A stretch of DNA of 64,000 nt from Blastomussa wellsi (lineage: Eukaryota > Cnidaria > Anthozoa > Scleractinia > Plerogyridae): positions 11,979,429 through 12,043,428 of the forward strand of contig OX393565.1 in the NCBI GenBank assembly GCA_947652115.1. Direction: 5' to 3'. Below, in pieces: positions 44,401-58,800 of this stretch. A program made the translations under genes and the position numbers. A model generated the notes under the pieces. It ran no database searches and was not told the DNA's origin. It worked only from the letters and a program-made list of their open reading frames with translations. Position 1 is the first letter of the stretch. Every line of letters starts with the position of its first letter.

Positions 44401-47400
44401 GCTTGAAATAACTGATAGGCATAATTAGAGAATTAAACGAGACTTACCTGTAAGTTGAAATTTGATCGAGATTCTTCTGAGTTACATAATGCTGTGAGAT
44501 TAGAACTGGCAGTTTGCCTCTTGTGTCTTTCTTTTGACCCACGTGAAAGGCCTTTGATGCCGAACTAACAGTATCTTGTGCATAATGCACCAGTCAATGT
44601 AAACCCCCGTATCCCCAGGCCGGGACATAACGGGGCATTTGACAAGAGCTCGCTGCTAAAGTTATAAAATGCCCCGCACTCCGAGGCCAGTTTTTTCTTC
44701 TAATCCCCTGCTCTTGTTGAAAAAAAAGGAAAGACACAGGCTAGCCTGTGTAGCCGGCGGGATTTGAGGGTGCGAGCTACTCAGCATTCGCGGGCGAAGC
44801 CCACGAGGTCAAGCGGCGAAGCCACGCGAGTGGAAATTTCCCGCCTGCCTCATTGCCTATGGGTTTTGCTAGCCGTCCACTTTTATCGCCTTCAGTGATC
44901 TAATTAAATAAGCCAATCAGAGAGCGAGGTGTAATGTGTTTATTGACAGGTTTGTGTAGAGCGAACAAACCTCAAAACCACAAACTAATTACTAATCCTA
45001 TGTTGGTGACATAAATTCGGTCTTCCAACCCTTTTTTGCTTTCTATTTATTTGTGATAGCGCTATTTGAAGGCGTTTTAAAGTTGAGCACAATGTCAAGA
45101 GGTCATAGGACTTCGCAGGTTTGCACGGTTTCCCACGGGTTCCTGACAGTTTCCTATAGCTGTTAGTAGAATTTGACACCTTAGTAATTTGCATATGTTT
45201 TGTTGGTGCAGTTTGTTTTGGCTCATTACTACTTTCACGATATGTTTAGCTCTCAAAATGTTAGTTCTGGAAGGACCAGAGCTGAAATTTTCCGTGAAGT
45301 TCATGACAACTTGCATTGAATATTTGCGGTAACGCACCCCCCATTAAATTAACATTTGATTGGCATTTCACCACTATCAGCTAATCCAAAATTCGCATTC
45401 ACTGGGTGAACGCATAATTCCAAGAAACCCATCCATTAGATCAGGTGGGATTTTAACTCAACTCCTCACCAATCTCTCCATGGCTTTGCCGCTCCAATGA
45501 CGGCCTCCCCAAAACAAATTCACTTCACCGCGAATCCTGCCAGCTACACAGGCTAGACACAGGCTAACGTAAATAGTTTAAACTTTATTTGTCAAAAAAC
45601 CTGTGCCACCGCATACAATATTTTTCAAGTGTCATAAAATATTTGTGGTGTCTTTGTCTACTGTTAACACAAATGTAAATTATAAAATTTCAAAGAAATA
45701 TTAAATCGTACATGTTAGTTCAAGAGGGTCAAGTGTTCAGAGTGTTACTAAATGTAGATTCAAAATGTAGATCAAAATTTGAATTAGATTTATTTATGCA
45801 ACACACACTTACACAAAATATGACTAAATTTGTTTTCTTCCATTGACTCATCAATATTTTTGACACAAAACCCTGCAGACCATTCTAAATTTATGAGCGC
45901 CAATTGTTTCAAATCAGGGTAGCTGCTCTCTCAAGTGTCCGGTCAGTTCATTCCACCACAGGGGAGAAGCGCAGGCTCCGGTTCCCAAACAGCGGCAAGT
46001 AATTGAGCCTAGGTAGTCTTGCACATGCTTTATGTCGGAAACAAAGTCGGTGTCCCCTACATTTTTTTTTTTACATTTCTGACATAAGTAACTCATTATG
46101 GTAACCTGACCATAGTAAAAAATCGATCGGGGAGAATTTTTTCGCGCGAACATCCTTAAAGAACATATTTAACTTTTCTGTTTCACCGCCTTGTTTCCAG
46201 GTAGTCATGACAATACCAGTGTCCTGTAGGCTCTCTTGCAATTCCAACGCAAGAAAAATAGAACCATTGAACTGGACAATACATTAATTTATCTGTCTTC
46301 AGGCGGAAATTTCTAAGCGTTTTCATGTATATTTAAAGCGCCATTAGCCCAATCAATATCATCCGGGTATCATTAGAAAGCTCTTTCCCTCCTGCAGAAC
46401 TGAGGTAAATGAGATTCCTATTTTGGTCAAAGCTGATGATGTCAGAAGTGGAACAAAGGTCAAGGTCTATCATTGCCGGTTTAGGAGTCAATGGGTTAAA
46501 AAGAACAAAAATAGCTAGAAATAAAGTTTAAAATCCGAACAGAACTATGCTTTACTAAATATGTTTTTTACCAGTTCACTTCGTTTAAAATCCTTTGGTC
46601 AACAAAAGACGTAGACCGCGTAGCTTCGCTCGCATGCTTGCTTTCCTCATTGCTTGCTCTTGCTTGCTTTCCTCCCATCTAGGCCCTGGCGGATTGTGCT
46701 AGCATAATTTTTGGCATAATTGGATAAAAAAAGCATAGTTTTTTAAACGAGCACTGCCACGGCATAATTTGCCAATTTTTAGCACTTTTTGGGGCATGAA
46801 TTCATAAAATTTAGTAAAGATGGTGTATTTTGTACAGAAATAAATTCAATTTAGGTAGTATGTTCTTTTTGATTCTGGCAGTATATACAATAGACTTGCT
46901 CCAAGTCGCTCGTTTGGGTGCGCTGGAGTCCGAATTAAAATGGCGAGTGAGACCGCTAGATATGGAGGGCGCACGCTGGCTTGAATATCAAAATGGTGGC
47001 CCGGAACAAACGACTTTTCTCACCTGTAGCGCGGTGAGAAAAATGTGACGTCACGGGTGGATTTTACCACTGGTGACACTTTATTTGGCTGTCAATCAAA
47101 ATAGTGCAAGCGAATGGAAGCGCATGCTCTGTTGGCAAAATTTGCGAGGTTAGTGCGCTCTGCTCGCGTGATGCTGGTACTTTTCTGTTTGTTTGCTAGT
47201 CTTTTAGCAGATTTGTCCAGATAAAAGCAAACAAGATTGTCCACAATTAATTATTAGTCTTGTTAGACGAGCTAGTTAGTTATGGGGTTGAAAGAATTGG
47301 TTTCATCAAAGCTTTGAAGAAAATCTAAACAATCGCTACTCGCAATCTCAACACACACCATGGCGCGCTCCAAACTGCACACGGCACACGACAATGATGC

Positions 47401-48652
47401 CAATAAGAAAAAAGAAACCAATTTGGTCCCAATGAAATGATGCCATTTCGCGGCAAAAATCGTCAGCCAGAAGCGATTTCCTGCAAGTGACACAAGTCGC
47501 TCGTTTTGAGCCATTTGTGCATTCCGTTGTCTTTTCGCATGCGATTTCAAAACGATCTTCTTCAAATGACTCTACCGTGTCTACTGATACAAAGAAAAAA
47601 CAAGGGTCTTGGGGCAAGTCTATATATACAAGTGTGAGCAATACATTTCATCCCCGGCAGATCCCCGCCTGTCCCCCGGTACTCTGCGTTAGGTGGTGCC
47701 TGTCGTAGCCACGCAGGTTGTGAAACACCTGGTATTCGTAGTTTTTGTGGTGGCTGATTTTGTCCCTTTCTTGCATTTTCATTCTTGGCCCCACGAACCC
47801 CCATTGCTTGAGCACCTCGTAATAGACAAGCTTTGGCTGCAATATTGGCCTGTATTGTGGTCGCTTGAGTCTAAAAAGTCATCCTGCACCAAACTTTTGT
47901 TGTGCCCATGGCATTCTGTTGCGGCTTTGTGCTTTTGCCAGTCTTCTGCCGTCCTCTTCCAGCTTTACAGTACACCTTTGGAGGGTAGTAAGATTTGATT
48001 CAATCTACTTTCTTAAGAAACCGGGATAAGCTCCAGCCTGATGGGCCATTAGGCCCGAATGCAGACTTTTTACTTTCTTAACCGACACTTCAACAGTGTT
48101 TAATTTATCAAGTATAACTTGTAGTTTTTGAGTGACGGTATCCATCATCTCCAGCACTTGAATTATTTTGTCCTGATCTCAATCTGTGGGTCAAGTGCCA
48201 TATACCAAGTCAATAGCAAGTCCTGAAGTATGTCACAAAGAACACAACAATGGGGCCTAGCCCTTAAACAATAGCACTATAGACTTCACATAATAGAACG
48301 ACGCAATAGTGCCTATTGTATTGACTTGGTATATGGAGCGTCACCCCAAAATTGACTTTTCATTTTTTTGGTTCACTGGCTTCTCTATTGAAGCTGATTC
48401 CTTCGTTTAGATAAAAATTGACTATTGTTTTAGCCATAGGCCCTTGGAGAAATGACTAAAGAGTTCCAAATATTATGGGCGGGTTCGAACACACGTCTTC
48501 ACGCCACTGTGACCTCGCCCCAAAGACGCATGGATATGCTTAAAGAAAAAGTATGCAGACTTGTGGCTGCAGTGTTGAATTGAGCTAACCATTGCTAGCC
48601 TGAGTGGGACTTGTTGTATCATAATAACACCCCCATTAGCTATCTCTAAGCA
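41412..48652. repeat. tandem unit 5
   Basis: 7,241 bp. Shares the short A-run and CATGCTTGTC (near 41550) with unit 1. Private variant CTGTGGACGAGG (near 43704) in the foldback element. Confidence 0.95.
41782..42291 (-). pseudogene. PLE reverse transcriptase fragment (unit 5)
   Basis: Same core as unit 2. Confidence 0.85.
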
Positions 48653-51600
48653 GCTCTTCCGTTCGATGTTATATCTTAAAATTGATATTTGGTTAATAAC
48701 AAAAGATTTTTTCTGTTACTTAATTTTATAGAAAGAGTTTTGTAGAAACGAACTCCTTACACCATCGCGACTTTGTTTACACATGCGCATGTTTGTCGAT
48801 CAACAGACAGATAAAAAAAAATCTCGGAGGCCAAAAGATTTCGGTCCTTCATTTTCTGTTCGTGTTGTAAAGCACCGAGATAGACATAAACGGCCATTGG
48901 GTTCCTTTGTTTGGATTTTTTGGCTGAAAACTTTCGAGGCTCCCAAAAGAGGCTCGCGGCTCGCAAAAAAGGGCTCGGGCTCGCAGGCTCGCAGAATAGC
49001 TTCCCCCAGTAAGAGTGATTTTACTGCGTGGTTGTGAGGGTGAAATGTGAGGGTGAATGAAATTCCATCGTTGTTTTCTCTCTGTGACGTTTGTAGTGCT
49101 GACTGTCGATCAATTTGTTTGGCGCGGTGATTGCCCGCTTGAACAACAGAAGCAGGATAGCCGCGTCCGTAGGAGTCGTCACTACAAAGACAGCGAAGTC
49201 AAAGAAACTGAGAATAAGGAATGGAATTCTTGACATGTGATGGATGTGAGGACGAATACAACAAATAACTATGAGAATCTGTGGGTTTGTAGTGCACACT
49301 GGTGCATAAACCGTTGTCTTCGATAGAAACTTTTATATCCAGGAATGCTAAGGAAGTACCGGAAATTTCCCAGGCATATTCAAGGGCAGGATGAAACGAA
49401 TTAACAGCGTTTATAAATTGATTGAGATCCTCTCTGGTAGAAGAGGTAGCGCCGATACAGTCGTCAATGTAGCGACGATAGAGTTCAGGTCTTGGGCCGT
49501 TGTATTGATCGAAAAATTTGTGTTCAATGTAGCCCACACTTCTTACTACATATATGTATACATTCTGTCCACAGCCCACAGGTCCTCGGGTCAACTTCCC
49601 ATTACATACACATATGCACTCAAAGATGTCGGCTGAAGTTGTCAATTGAGTATTTTGCTCTTTATTTTACAAGCGATGGCATTATATGTTTACGCAGACG
49701 TAAATATTGTATTTACGCTTAAGAGCCCTGTTTGTTAATGGAACCTGTGAGCGGGTATTGTCGAACGGGATTTATTTATTTAATCTAAGTGCAGTGAAAA
49801 AAAGTGGAAAGGGGGAAAATGTAGTAAACTTATTATATGCCCTTTAAGTACATTTATTTTAGGATAAAAAGAAAATTAGAGAGGAAAAAGTAGACGTATA
49901 GTAAATAGATATATAATTATGGACTCAATACTGAGCAAAATGAAACATAGCATCCTAAAATAGTTGGACAAAATTTTCTTATATTTATTCTAAAAGATTC
50001 TGCATTTAAGTGTTGCAGGGACGCACTTCGGGTAGCATAATTTTTTGCTCAGATACTAAAGATAGATTAAGATTTGACGGCTTTATCAATTAGATGATCA
50101 TAAAATAGTAGACACATATATAATTTACAAATATCAGGCAACTTAATGAGGCCAAGGTTTACATAATGGCGAGTAATATGATTATACAAGTTGACAATAC
50201 AGAAGTTCTTTGTGGATATGGATAAATTCCAATGCCCAACCTGGCTCATGGTCGACAAAGGACAGAATGTACATATGTAGTAGCAAGAAGTATGGACCTG
50301 AGAACATGTGGGCTTTGGACAGAATGTACATATGACCCATATGTATGTAGCACGAAGTGTGGACCTGAGGACCTGTGGGCTTTGGACAGAATGTACATAT
50401 GACCCATATGTATGTAGCACGAAGTGTGGACCTGAGGACCTGTGGGCTGTGGACAGAATGTATACATATATGTAGTAAGAAGTGTGGACCTGAGGACCTG
50501 TGGGCTGTTGACAGAATGTATACATATATGTAGTAAGAAGTGTGGACCATGTGGACCTGTGGACCTGTGGGGTGTGGACAGAATGTATACTGACATATAT
50601 GTAGTAAGAAGTGTGGACCTGTGGGTTGTGGACAGAATGTATACATATGTGTAGTAAGAAGTGCATGTGGATGCGTGGAACCGTATTTGCATGAAGTGTT
50701 AGTTTACGTACTGTGTCTGTAATTTATGCCTTGGAAAAATGATTTACGCTAATTATGTAGTTACACGGAATTAATTTATTTCTAGCGTGATGACGTGTAC
50801 TGTGCTCCGGTACCTACAGAAACAACTCAAACTTCCCGCGTGCTCCATAACTCGATAGTGCACGCTATAAAGCATGAACCAATTGTAAAGCAAAGACCAT
50901 TCTCCTCCCCAGAGCCGCTTGTCCCTCTTTGCCGGCTGGGCCTGTGCACGAGGAACAAGTGGCTCTGGGGACACACGATTTGATTCGCTGAAATCAAACA
51001 AAGGGAATCCAATCAGATCAGCCGTTTTAATCCTGCTAACGATAAAGGATTTTAAAACGGCTGATGTGATTGGACTCCCTTTGTTTGAATTCAGCGAATC
51101 AAATCGTTTGTCCCCTGAGCCACTTGTTTCTCGTGCACAGGCCCAGCCAGCTAAGAGGGACAATTAAACTGCTACACCGTGCTGACGAGTTCCAATAAGA
51201 ACGAAACAGCTGTCCACGGTTGCAGCCTTGCTTTATCGATTTCTGTCGGGTTGTTGTCTCGCAAAGTCAATTTTTTCACGTAGTGTCAGCCTTGCAGTAA
51301 TGTTTGTGTAAGAGGGATAAGCGGCTCTGGGGACGAGAATCAGCAAAGACTAGACCCAACCTCGTTCCCAGGGTCTCTCATCTTCCCAAGTCTCCCACTG
51401 ATTTTGGCCAATTTGGCGCGAGTGTTACGAAAATGGCGGAGGAGAGAAACTGAGCTGGTTGGAATAACTTCGTTTTGATCGTTACGCGATAAGTTGCAGC
51501 TTAATTATGGCCAGCCCTTGGTCAAGACAGCCATTTAAAGGAAAGGTAACCCCCAAGAACCGTGATTCCAGTCCCTTTATCCTGCGTCAGTCTTTAAACT

Positions 51601-54600
51601 ATTCTTTAGCTTTTGGAGACTCAGCCGCAAGCACAAGGTAAAGCTTGAAATAACTGATAGGCATAATTAGAGAATTAAACGAGACTTACCTGTAAGTTGA
51701 AATTTGATCGAGATTCTTCTGAGTTACATAATGCTGTGAGATTAGAACTGGCAGTTTGCCTCTTGTGTCTTTCTTTTGACCCACGTGAAAGGCCTTTGAT
51801 GCCGAACTAACAGTATCTTGTGCATAATGCACCAGTCAATGTAAACCCCCGTATCCCCAGGCCGGGACATAACGGGGCATTTGACAAGAGCTCGCTGCTA
51901 AAGTTATAAAATGCCCCGCACTCCGAGGCCAGTTTTTTCTTCTAATCCCCTGCTCTTGTTGAAAAAAAAGGAAAGACACAGGCTAGCCTGTGTAGCCGGC
52001 GGGATTTGAGGGTGCGAGCTACTCAGCATTCGCGGGCGAAGCCCACGAGGTCAAGCGGCGAAGCCACGCGAGTGGAAATTTCCCGCCTGCCTCATTGCCT
52101 ATGGGTTTTGCTAGCCGTCCACTTTTATCGCCTTCAGTGATCTAATTAAATAAGCCAATCAGAGAGCGAGGTGTAATGTGTTTATTGACAGGTTTGTGTA
52201 GAGCGAACAAACCTCAAAACCACAAACTAATTACTAATCCTATGTTGGTGACATAAATTCGGTCTTCCAACCCTTTTTTGCTTTCTATTTATTTGTGATA
52301 GCGCTATTTGAAGGCGTTTTAAAGTTGAGCACAATGTCAAGAGGTCATAGGACTTCGCAGGTTTGCACGGTTTCCCACGGGTTCCTGACAGTTTCCTATA
52401 GCTGTTAGTAGAATTTGACACCTTAGTAATTTGCATATGTTTTGTTGGTGCAGTTTGTTTTGGCTCATTACTACTTTCACGATATGTTTAGCTCTCAAAA
52501 TGTTAGTTCTGGAAGGACCAGAGCTGAAATTTTCCGTGAAGTTCATGACAACTTGCATTGAATATTTGCGGTAACGCACCCCCCATTAAATTAACATTTG
52601 ATTGGCATTTCACCACTATCAGCTAATCCAAAATTCGCATTCACTGGGTGAACGCATAATTCCAAGAAACCCATCCATTAGATCAGGTGGGATTTTAACT
52701 CAACTCCTCACCAATCTCTCCATGGCTTTGCCGCTCCGATGACGGCCTCCCCAAAACAAATTCACTTCACCGCGAATCCTGCCAGCTACACAGGCTAGAC
52801 ACAGGCTAACGTAAATAGTTTAAACTTTATTTGTCAAAAAACCTGTGCCACCGCATACAATATTTTTCAAGTGTCATAAAATATTTGTGGTGTCTTTGTC
52901 TACTGTTAACACAAATGTAAATTATAAAATTTCAAAGAAATATTAAATCGTACACGTTAGTTCAAGAGGGTCAAGTGTTCAGAGTGTTACTAAATGTAGA
53001 TTCAAAATGTAGATCAAAATTTGAATTAGATTTATTTATGCAACACACACTTACACAAAATATGACTAAATTTGTTTTCTTCCATTGACTCATCAATATT
53101 TTTGACACAAAACCCTGCAGACCATTCTAAATTTATGAGCGCCAATTGTTTCAAATCAGGGTAGCTGCTCTCTCAAGTGTCCGGTCAGTTCATTCCACCA
53201 CAGGGGAGAAGCGCAGGCTCCGGTTCCCAAACAGCGGCAAGTAATTGAGCCTAGGTAGTCTTGCACATGCTTTATGTCGGAAACAAAGTCGGTGTCCCCT
53301 ACATTTTTTTTTTTACATTTCTGACATAAGTAACTCATTATGGTAACCTGACCATAGTAAAAAATCGATCGGGGAGAATTTTTTCGCGCGAACATCCTTA
53401 AAGAACATATTTAACTTTTCTGTTTCACCGCCTTGTTTCCAGGTAGTCATGACAATACCAGTGTCCTGTAGGCTCTCTTGCAATTCCAACGCAAGAAAAA
53501 TAGAACCATTGAACTGGACAATACATTAATTTATCTGTCTTCAGGCGGAAATTTCTAAGCGTTTTCATGTATATTTAAAGCGCCATTAGCCCAATCAATA
53601 TCATCCGGGTATCATTAGAAAGCTCTTTCCCTCCTGCAGAACTGAGGTAAATGAGATTCCTATTTTGGTCAAAGCTGATGATGTCAGAAGTGGAACAAAG
53701 GTCAAGGTCTATCATTGCCGGTTTAGGAGTCAATGGGTTAAAAAGAACAAAAATAGCTAGAAATAAAGTTTAAAATCCGAACAGAACTATGCTTTACTAA
53801 ATATGTTTTTTACCAGTTCACTTCGTTTAAAATCCTTTGGTCAACAAAAGACGTAGACCGCGTAGCTTCGCTCGCATGCTTGCTTTCCTCATTGCTTGCT
53901 CTTGCTTGCTTTCCTCCCATCTAGGCCCTGGCGGATTGTGCTAGCATAATTTTTGGCATAATTGGATAAAAAAAGCATAGTTTTTTAAACGAGCACTGCC
54001 ACGGCATAATTTGCCAATTTTTAGCACTTTTTGGGGCATGAATTCATAAAATTTAGTAAAGATGGTGTATTTTGTACAGAAATAAATTCAATTTAGGTAG
54101 TATGTTCTTTTTGATTCTGGCAGTATATACAATAGACTTGCTCCAAGTCGCTCGTTTGGGTGCGCTGGAGTCCGAATTAAAATGGCGAGTGAGACCGCTA
54201 GATATGGAGGGCGCACGCTGGCTTGAATATCAAAATGGTGGCCCGGAACAAACGACTTTTCTCACCTGTAGCGCGGTGAGAAAAATGTGACGTCACGGGT
54301 GGATTTTACCACTGGTGACACTTTATTTGGCTGTCAATCAAAATAGTGCAAGCGAATGGAAGCGCATGCTCTGTTGGCAAAATTTGCGAGGTTAGTGCGC
54401 TCTGCTCGCGTGATGCTGGTACTTTTCTGTTTGTTTGCTAGTCTTTTAGCAGATTTGTCCAGATAAAAGCAAACAAGATTGTCCACAATTAATTATTAGT
54501 CTTGTTAGACGAGCTAGTTAGTTATGGGGTTGAAAGAATTGGTTTCATCAAAGCTTTGAAGAAAATCTAAACAATCGCTACTCGCAATCTCAACACACAC

Positions 54601-55894
54601 CATGGCGCGCTCCAAACTGCACACGGCACACGACAATGATGCCAATAAGAAAAAAGAAACCAATTTGGTCCCAATGAAATGATGCCATTTCGCGGCAAAA
54701 ATCGTCAGCCAGAAGCGATTTCCTGCAAGTGACACAAGTCGCTCGTTTTGAGCCATTTGTGCATTCCGTTGTCTTTTCGCATGCGATTTCAAAACGATCT
54801 TCTTCAAATGACTCTACCGTGTCTACTGATACAAAGAAAAAACAAGGGTCTTGGGGCAAGTCTATATATACAAGTGTGAGCAATACATTTCATCCCCGGC
54901 AGATCCCCGCCTGTCCCCCGGTACTCTGCGTTAGGTGGTGCCTGTCGTAGCCACGCAGGTTGTGAAACACCTGGTATTCGTAGTTTTTGTGGTGGCTGAT
55001 TTTGTCCCTTTCTTGCATTTTCATTCTTGGCCCCACGAACCCCCATTGCTTGAGCACCTCGTAATAGACAAGCTTTGGCTGCAATATTGGCCTGTATTGT
55101 GGTCGCTTGAGTCTAAAAAGTCATCCTGCACCAAACTTTTGTTGTGCCCATGGCATTCTGTTGCGGCTTTGTGCTTTTGCCAGTCTTCTGCCGTCCTCTT
55201 CCAGCTTTACAGTACACCTTTGGAGGGTAGTAAGATTTGATTCAATCTACTTTCTTAAGAAACCGGGATAAGCTCCAGCCTGATGGGCCATTAGGCCCGA
55301 ATGCAGACTTTTTACTTTCTTAACCGACACTTCAACAGTGTTTAATTTATCAAGTATAACTTGTAGTTTTTGAGTGACGGTATCCATCATCTCCAGCACT
55401 TGAATTATTTTGTCCTGATCTCAATCTGTGGGTCAAGTGCCATATACCAAGTCAATAGCAAGTCCTGAAGTATGTCACAAAGAACACAACAATGGGGCCT
55501 AGCCCTTAAACAATAGCACTACAGACTTCACATAATAGAACGACGCAATAGTGCCTATTGTATTGACTTGGTATATGGAGCGTCACCCCAAAATTGACTT
55601 TTCATTTTTTTGGTTCACTGGCTTCTCTATTGAAGCTGATTCCTTCGTTTAGATAAAAATTGACTATTGTTTTAGCCATAGGCCCTTGGAGAAATGACTA
55701 AAGAGTTCCAAATATTATGGGCGGGTTCGAACACACGTCTTCACGCCACTGTGACCTCGCCCCAAAGACGCATGGATATGCTTAAAGAAAAAGTATGCAG
55801 ACTTGTGGCTGCAGTGTTGAATTGAGCTAACCATTGCTAGCCTGAGTGGGACTTGTTGTATCATAATAACACCCCCATTAGCTATCTCTAAGCA
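48653..55894. repeat. tandem unit 6
   Basis: 7,242 bp. Shares C at 49359 with unit 4. Private variants GCTCCGATGAC (near 52738), TACACGTTAG (near 52954) and ACTACAGAC (near 55521). Confidence 0.95.
49024..49533 (-). pseudogene. PLE reverse transcriptase fragment (unit 6)
   Basis: Carries the WEISGTS variant shared with unit 4. Confidence 0.85.
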
Positions 55895-58800
55895 GCTCTT
55901 CCGTTCGATGTTATATCTTAAAATTGATATTTGGTTAATAACAAAAGATTTTTTCTGTTACTTAATTTTATAGAAAGAGTTTTGTAGAAACGAACTCCTT
56001 ACACCATCGCGACTTTGTTTACACATGCGCATGTTTGTCGATCAACAGACAGATAAAAAAAAATCTCGGAGGCCAAAAGATTTCGGTCCTTCATTTTCTG
56101 TTCGTGTTGTAAAGCACCGAGATAGACATAAACGGCCATTGGGTTCCTTTGTTTGGATTTTTTGGCTGAAAACTTTCGAGGCTCCCAAAAGAGGCTCGCG
56201 GCTCGCAAAAAAGGGCTCGGGCTCGCAGGCTCGCAGAATAGCTTCCCCCAGTAAGAGTGATTTTACTGCGTGGTTGTGAGGGTGAAATGTGAGGGTGAAT
56301 GAAATTCCATCGTTGTTTTCTCTCTGTGACGTTTGTAGTGCTGACTGTCGATCAATTTGTTTGGCGCGGTGATTGCCCGCTTGAACAACAGAAGCAGGAT
56401 AGCCGCGTCCGTAGGAGTCGTCACTACAAAGACAGCGAAGTCAAAGAAACTGAGAATAAGGAATGGAATTCTTGACATGTGATGGATGTGAGGACGAATA
56501 CAACAAATAACTATGAGAATCTGTGGGTTTGTAGTGCACACTGGTGCATAAACCGTTGTCTTCGATAGAAACTTTTATATCCAGGAATGCTAAGGAAGTA
56601 TCGGAAATTTCCCAGGCATATTCAAGGGCAGGATGAAACGAATTAACAGCGTTTATAAATTGATTGAGATCCTCTCTGGTAGAAGAGGTAGCGCCGATAC
56701 AGTCGTCAATGTAGCGACGATAGAGTTCAGGTCTTGGGCCGTTGTATTGATCGAAAAATTTGTGTTCAATGTAGCCCACACTTCTTACTACATATATGTA
56801 TACATTCTGTCCACAGCCCACAGGTCCTCGGGTCAACTTCCCATTACATACACATATGCACTCAAAGATGTCGGCTGAAGTTGTCAATTGAGTATTTTGC
56901 TCTTTATTTTACAAGCGATGGCATTATATGTTTACGCAGACGTAAATATTGTATTTACGCTTAAGAGCCCTGTTTGTTAATGGAACCTGTGAGCGGGTAT
57001 TGTCGAACGGGATTTATTTATTTAATCTAAGTGCAGTGAAAAAAAGTGGAAAGGGGGAAAATGTAGTAAACTTATTATATGCCCTTTAAGTACATTTATT
57101 TTAGGATAAAAAGAAAATTAGAGAGGAAAAAGTAGACGTATAGTAAATAGATATATAATTATGGACTCAATACTGAGCAAAATGAAACATAGCATCCTAA
57201 AATAGTTGGACAAAATTTTCTTATATTTATTCTAAAAGATTCTGCATTTAAGTGTTGCAGGGACGCACTTCGGGTAGCATAATTTTTTGCTCAGATACTA
57301 AAGATAGATTAAGATTTGACGGCTTTATCAATTAGATGATCATAAAATAGTAGACACATATATAATTTACAAATATCAGGCAACTTAATGAGGCCAAGGT
57401 TTACATAATGGCGAGTAATATGATTATACAAGTTGACAATACAGAAGTTCTTTGTGGATATGGATAAATTCCAATGCCCAACCTGGCTCATGGTCGACAA
57501 AGGACAGAATGTACATATGTAGTAGCAAGAAGTATGGACCTGAGAACATGTGGGCTTTGGACAGAATGTACATATGACCCATATCATCCGTGTATGTAGC
57601 ACGAAGTGTGGACCTGACGACCTGTGGGCTTTGGACAGAATGTACATATGACCCATATGTATGTAGCACGAAGTGTGGACCTGAGGACCTGTGGGCTGTG
57701 GACAGAATGTATACATATATGTAGTAAGAAGTGTGGACCTGAGGACCTGTGGGCTGTTGACAGAATGTATACATATATGTAGTAAGAAGTGTGGACCATG
57801 TGGACCTGTGGACCTGTGGGGTGTGGACAGAATGTATACTGACATATATGTAGTAAGAAGTGTGGACCTGTGGGTTGTGGACAGAATGTATACATATGTG
57901 TAGTAAGAAGTGCATGTGGATGCGTGGAACCGTATTTGCATGAAGTGTTAGTTTACGTACTGTGTCTGTAATTTATGCCTTGGAAAAATGATTTACGCTA
58001 ATTATGTAGTTACACGGAATTAATTTATTTCTAGCGTGATGACGTGTACTGTGCTCCGGTACCTACAGAAACAACTCAAACTTCCCGCGTGCTCCATAAC
58101 TCGATAGTGCACGCTATAAAGCATGAACCAATTGTAAAGCAAAGACCATTCTCCTCCCCAGAGCCGCTTGTCCCTCTTTGCCGGCTGGGCCTGTGCACGA
58201 GGAACAAGTGGCTCTGGGGACACACGATTTGATTCGCTGAAATCAAACAAAGGGAATCCAATCAGATCAGCCGTTTTAATCCTGCTAACGATAAAGGATT
58301 TTAAAACGGCTGATGTGATTGGACTCCCTTTGTTTGAATTCAGCGAATCAAATCGTTTGTCCCCTGAGCCACTTGTTTCTCGTGCACAGGCCCAGCCAGC
58401 TAAGAGGGACAATTAAACTGCTACACCGTGCTGACGAGTTCCAATAAGAACGAAACAGCTGTCCACGGTTGCAGCCTTGCTTTATCGATTTCTGTCGGGT
58501 TGTTGTCTCGCAAAGTCAATTTTTTCACGTAGTGTCAGCCTTGCAGTAATGTTTGTGTAAGAGGGATAAGCGGCTCTGGGGACGAGAATCAGCAAAGACT
58601 AGACCCAACCTCGTTCCCAGGGTCTCTCATCTTCCCAAGTCTCCCACTGATTTTGGCCAATTTGGCGCGAGTGTTACGAAAATGGCGGAGGAGAGAAACT
58701 GAGCTGGTTGGAATAACTTCGTTTTGATCGTTACGCGATAAGTTGCAGCTTAATTATGGCCAGCCCTTGGTCAAGACAGCCATTTAAAGGAAAGGTAACC

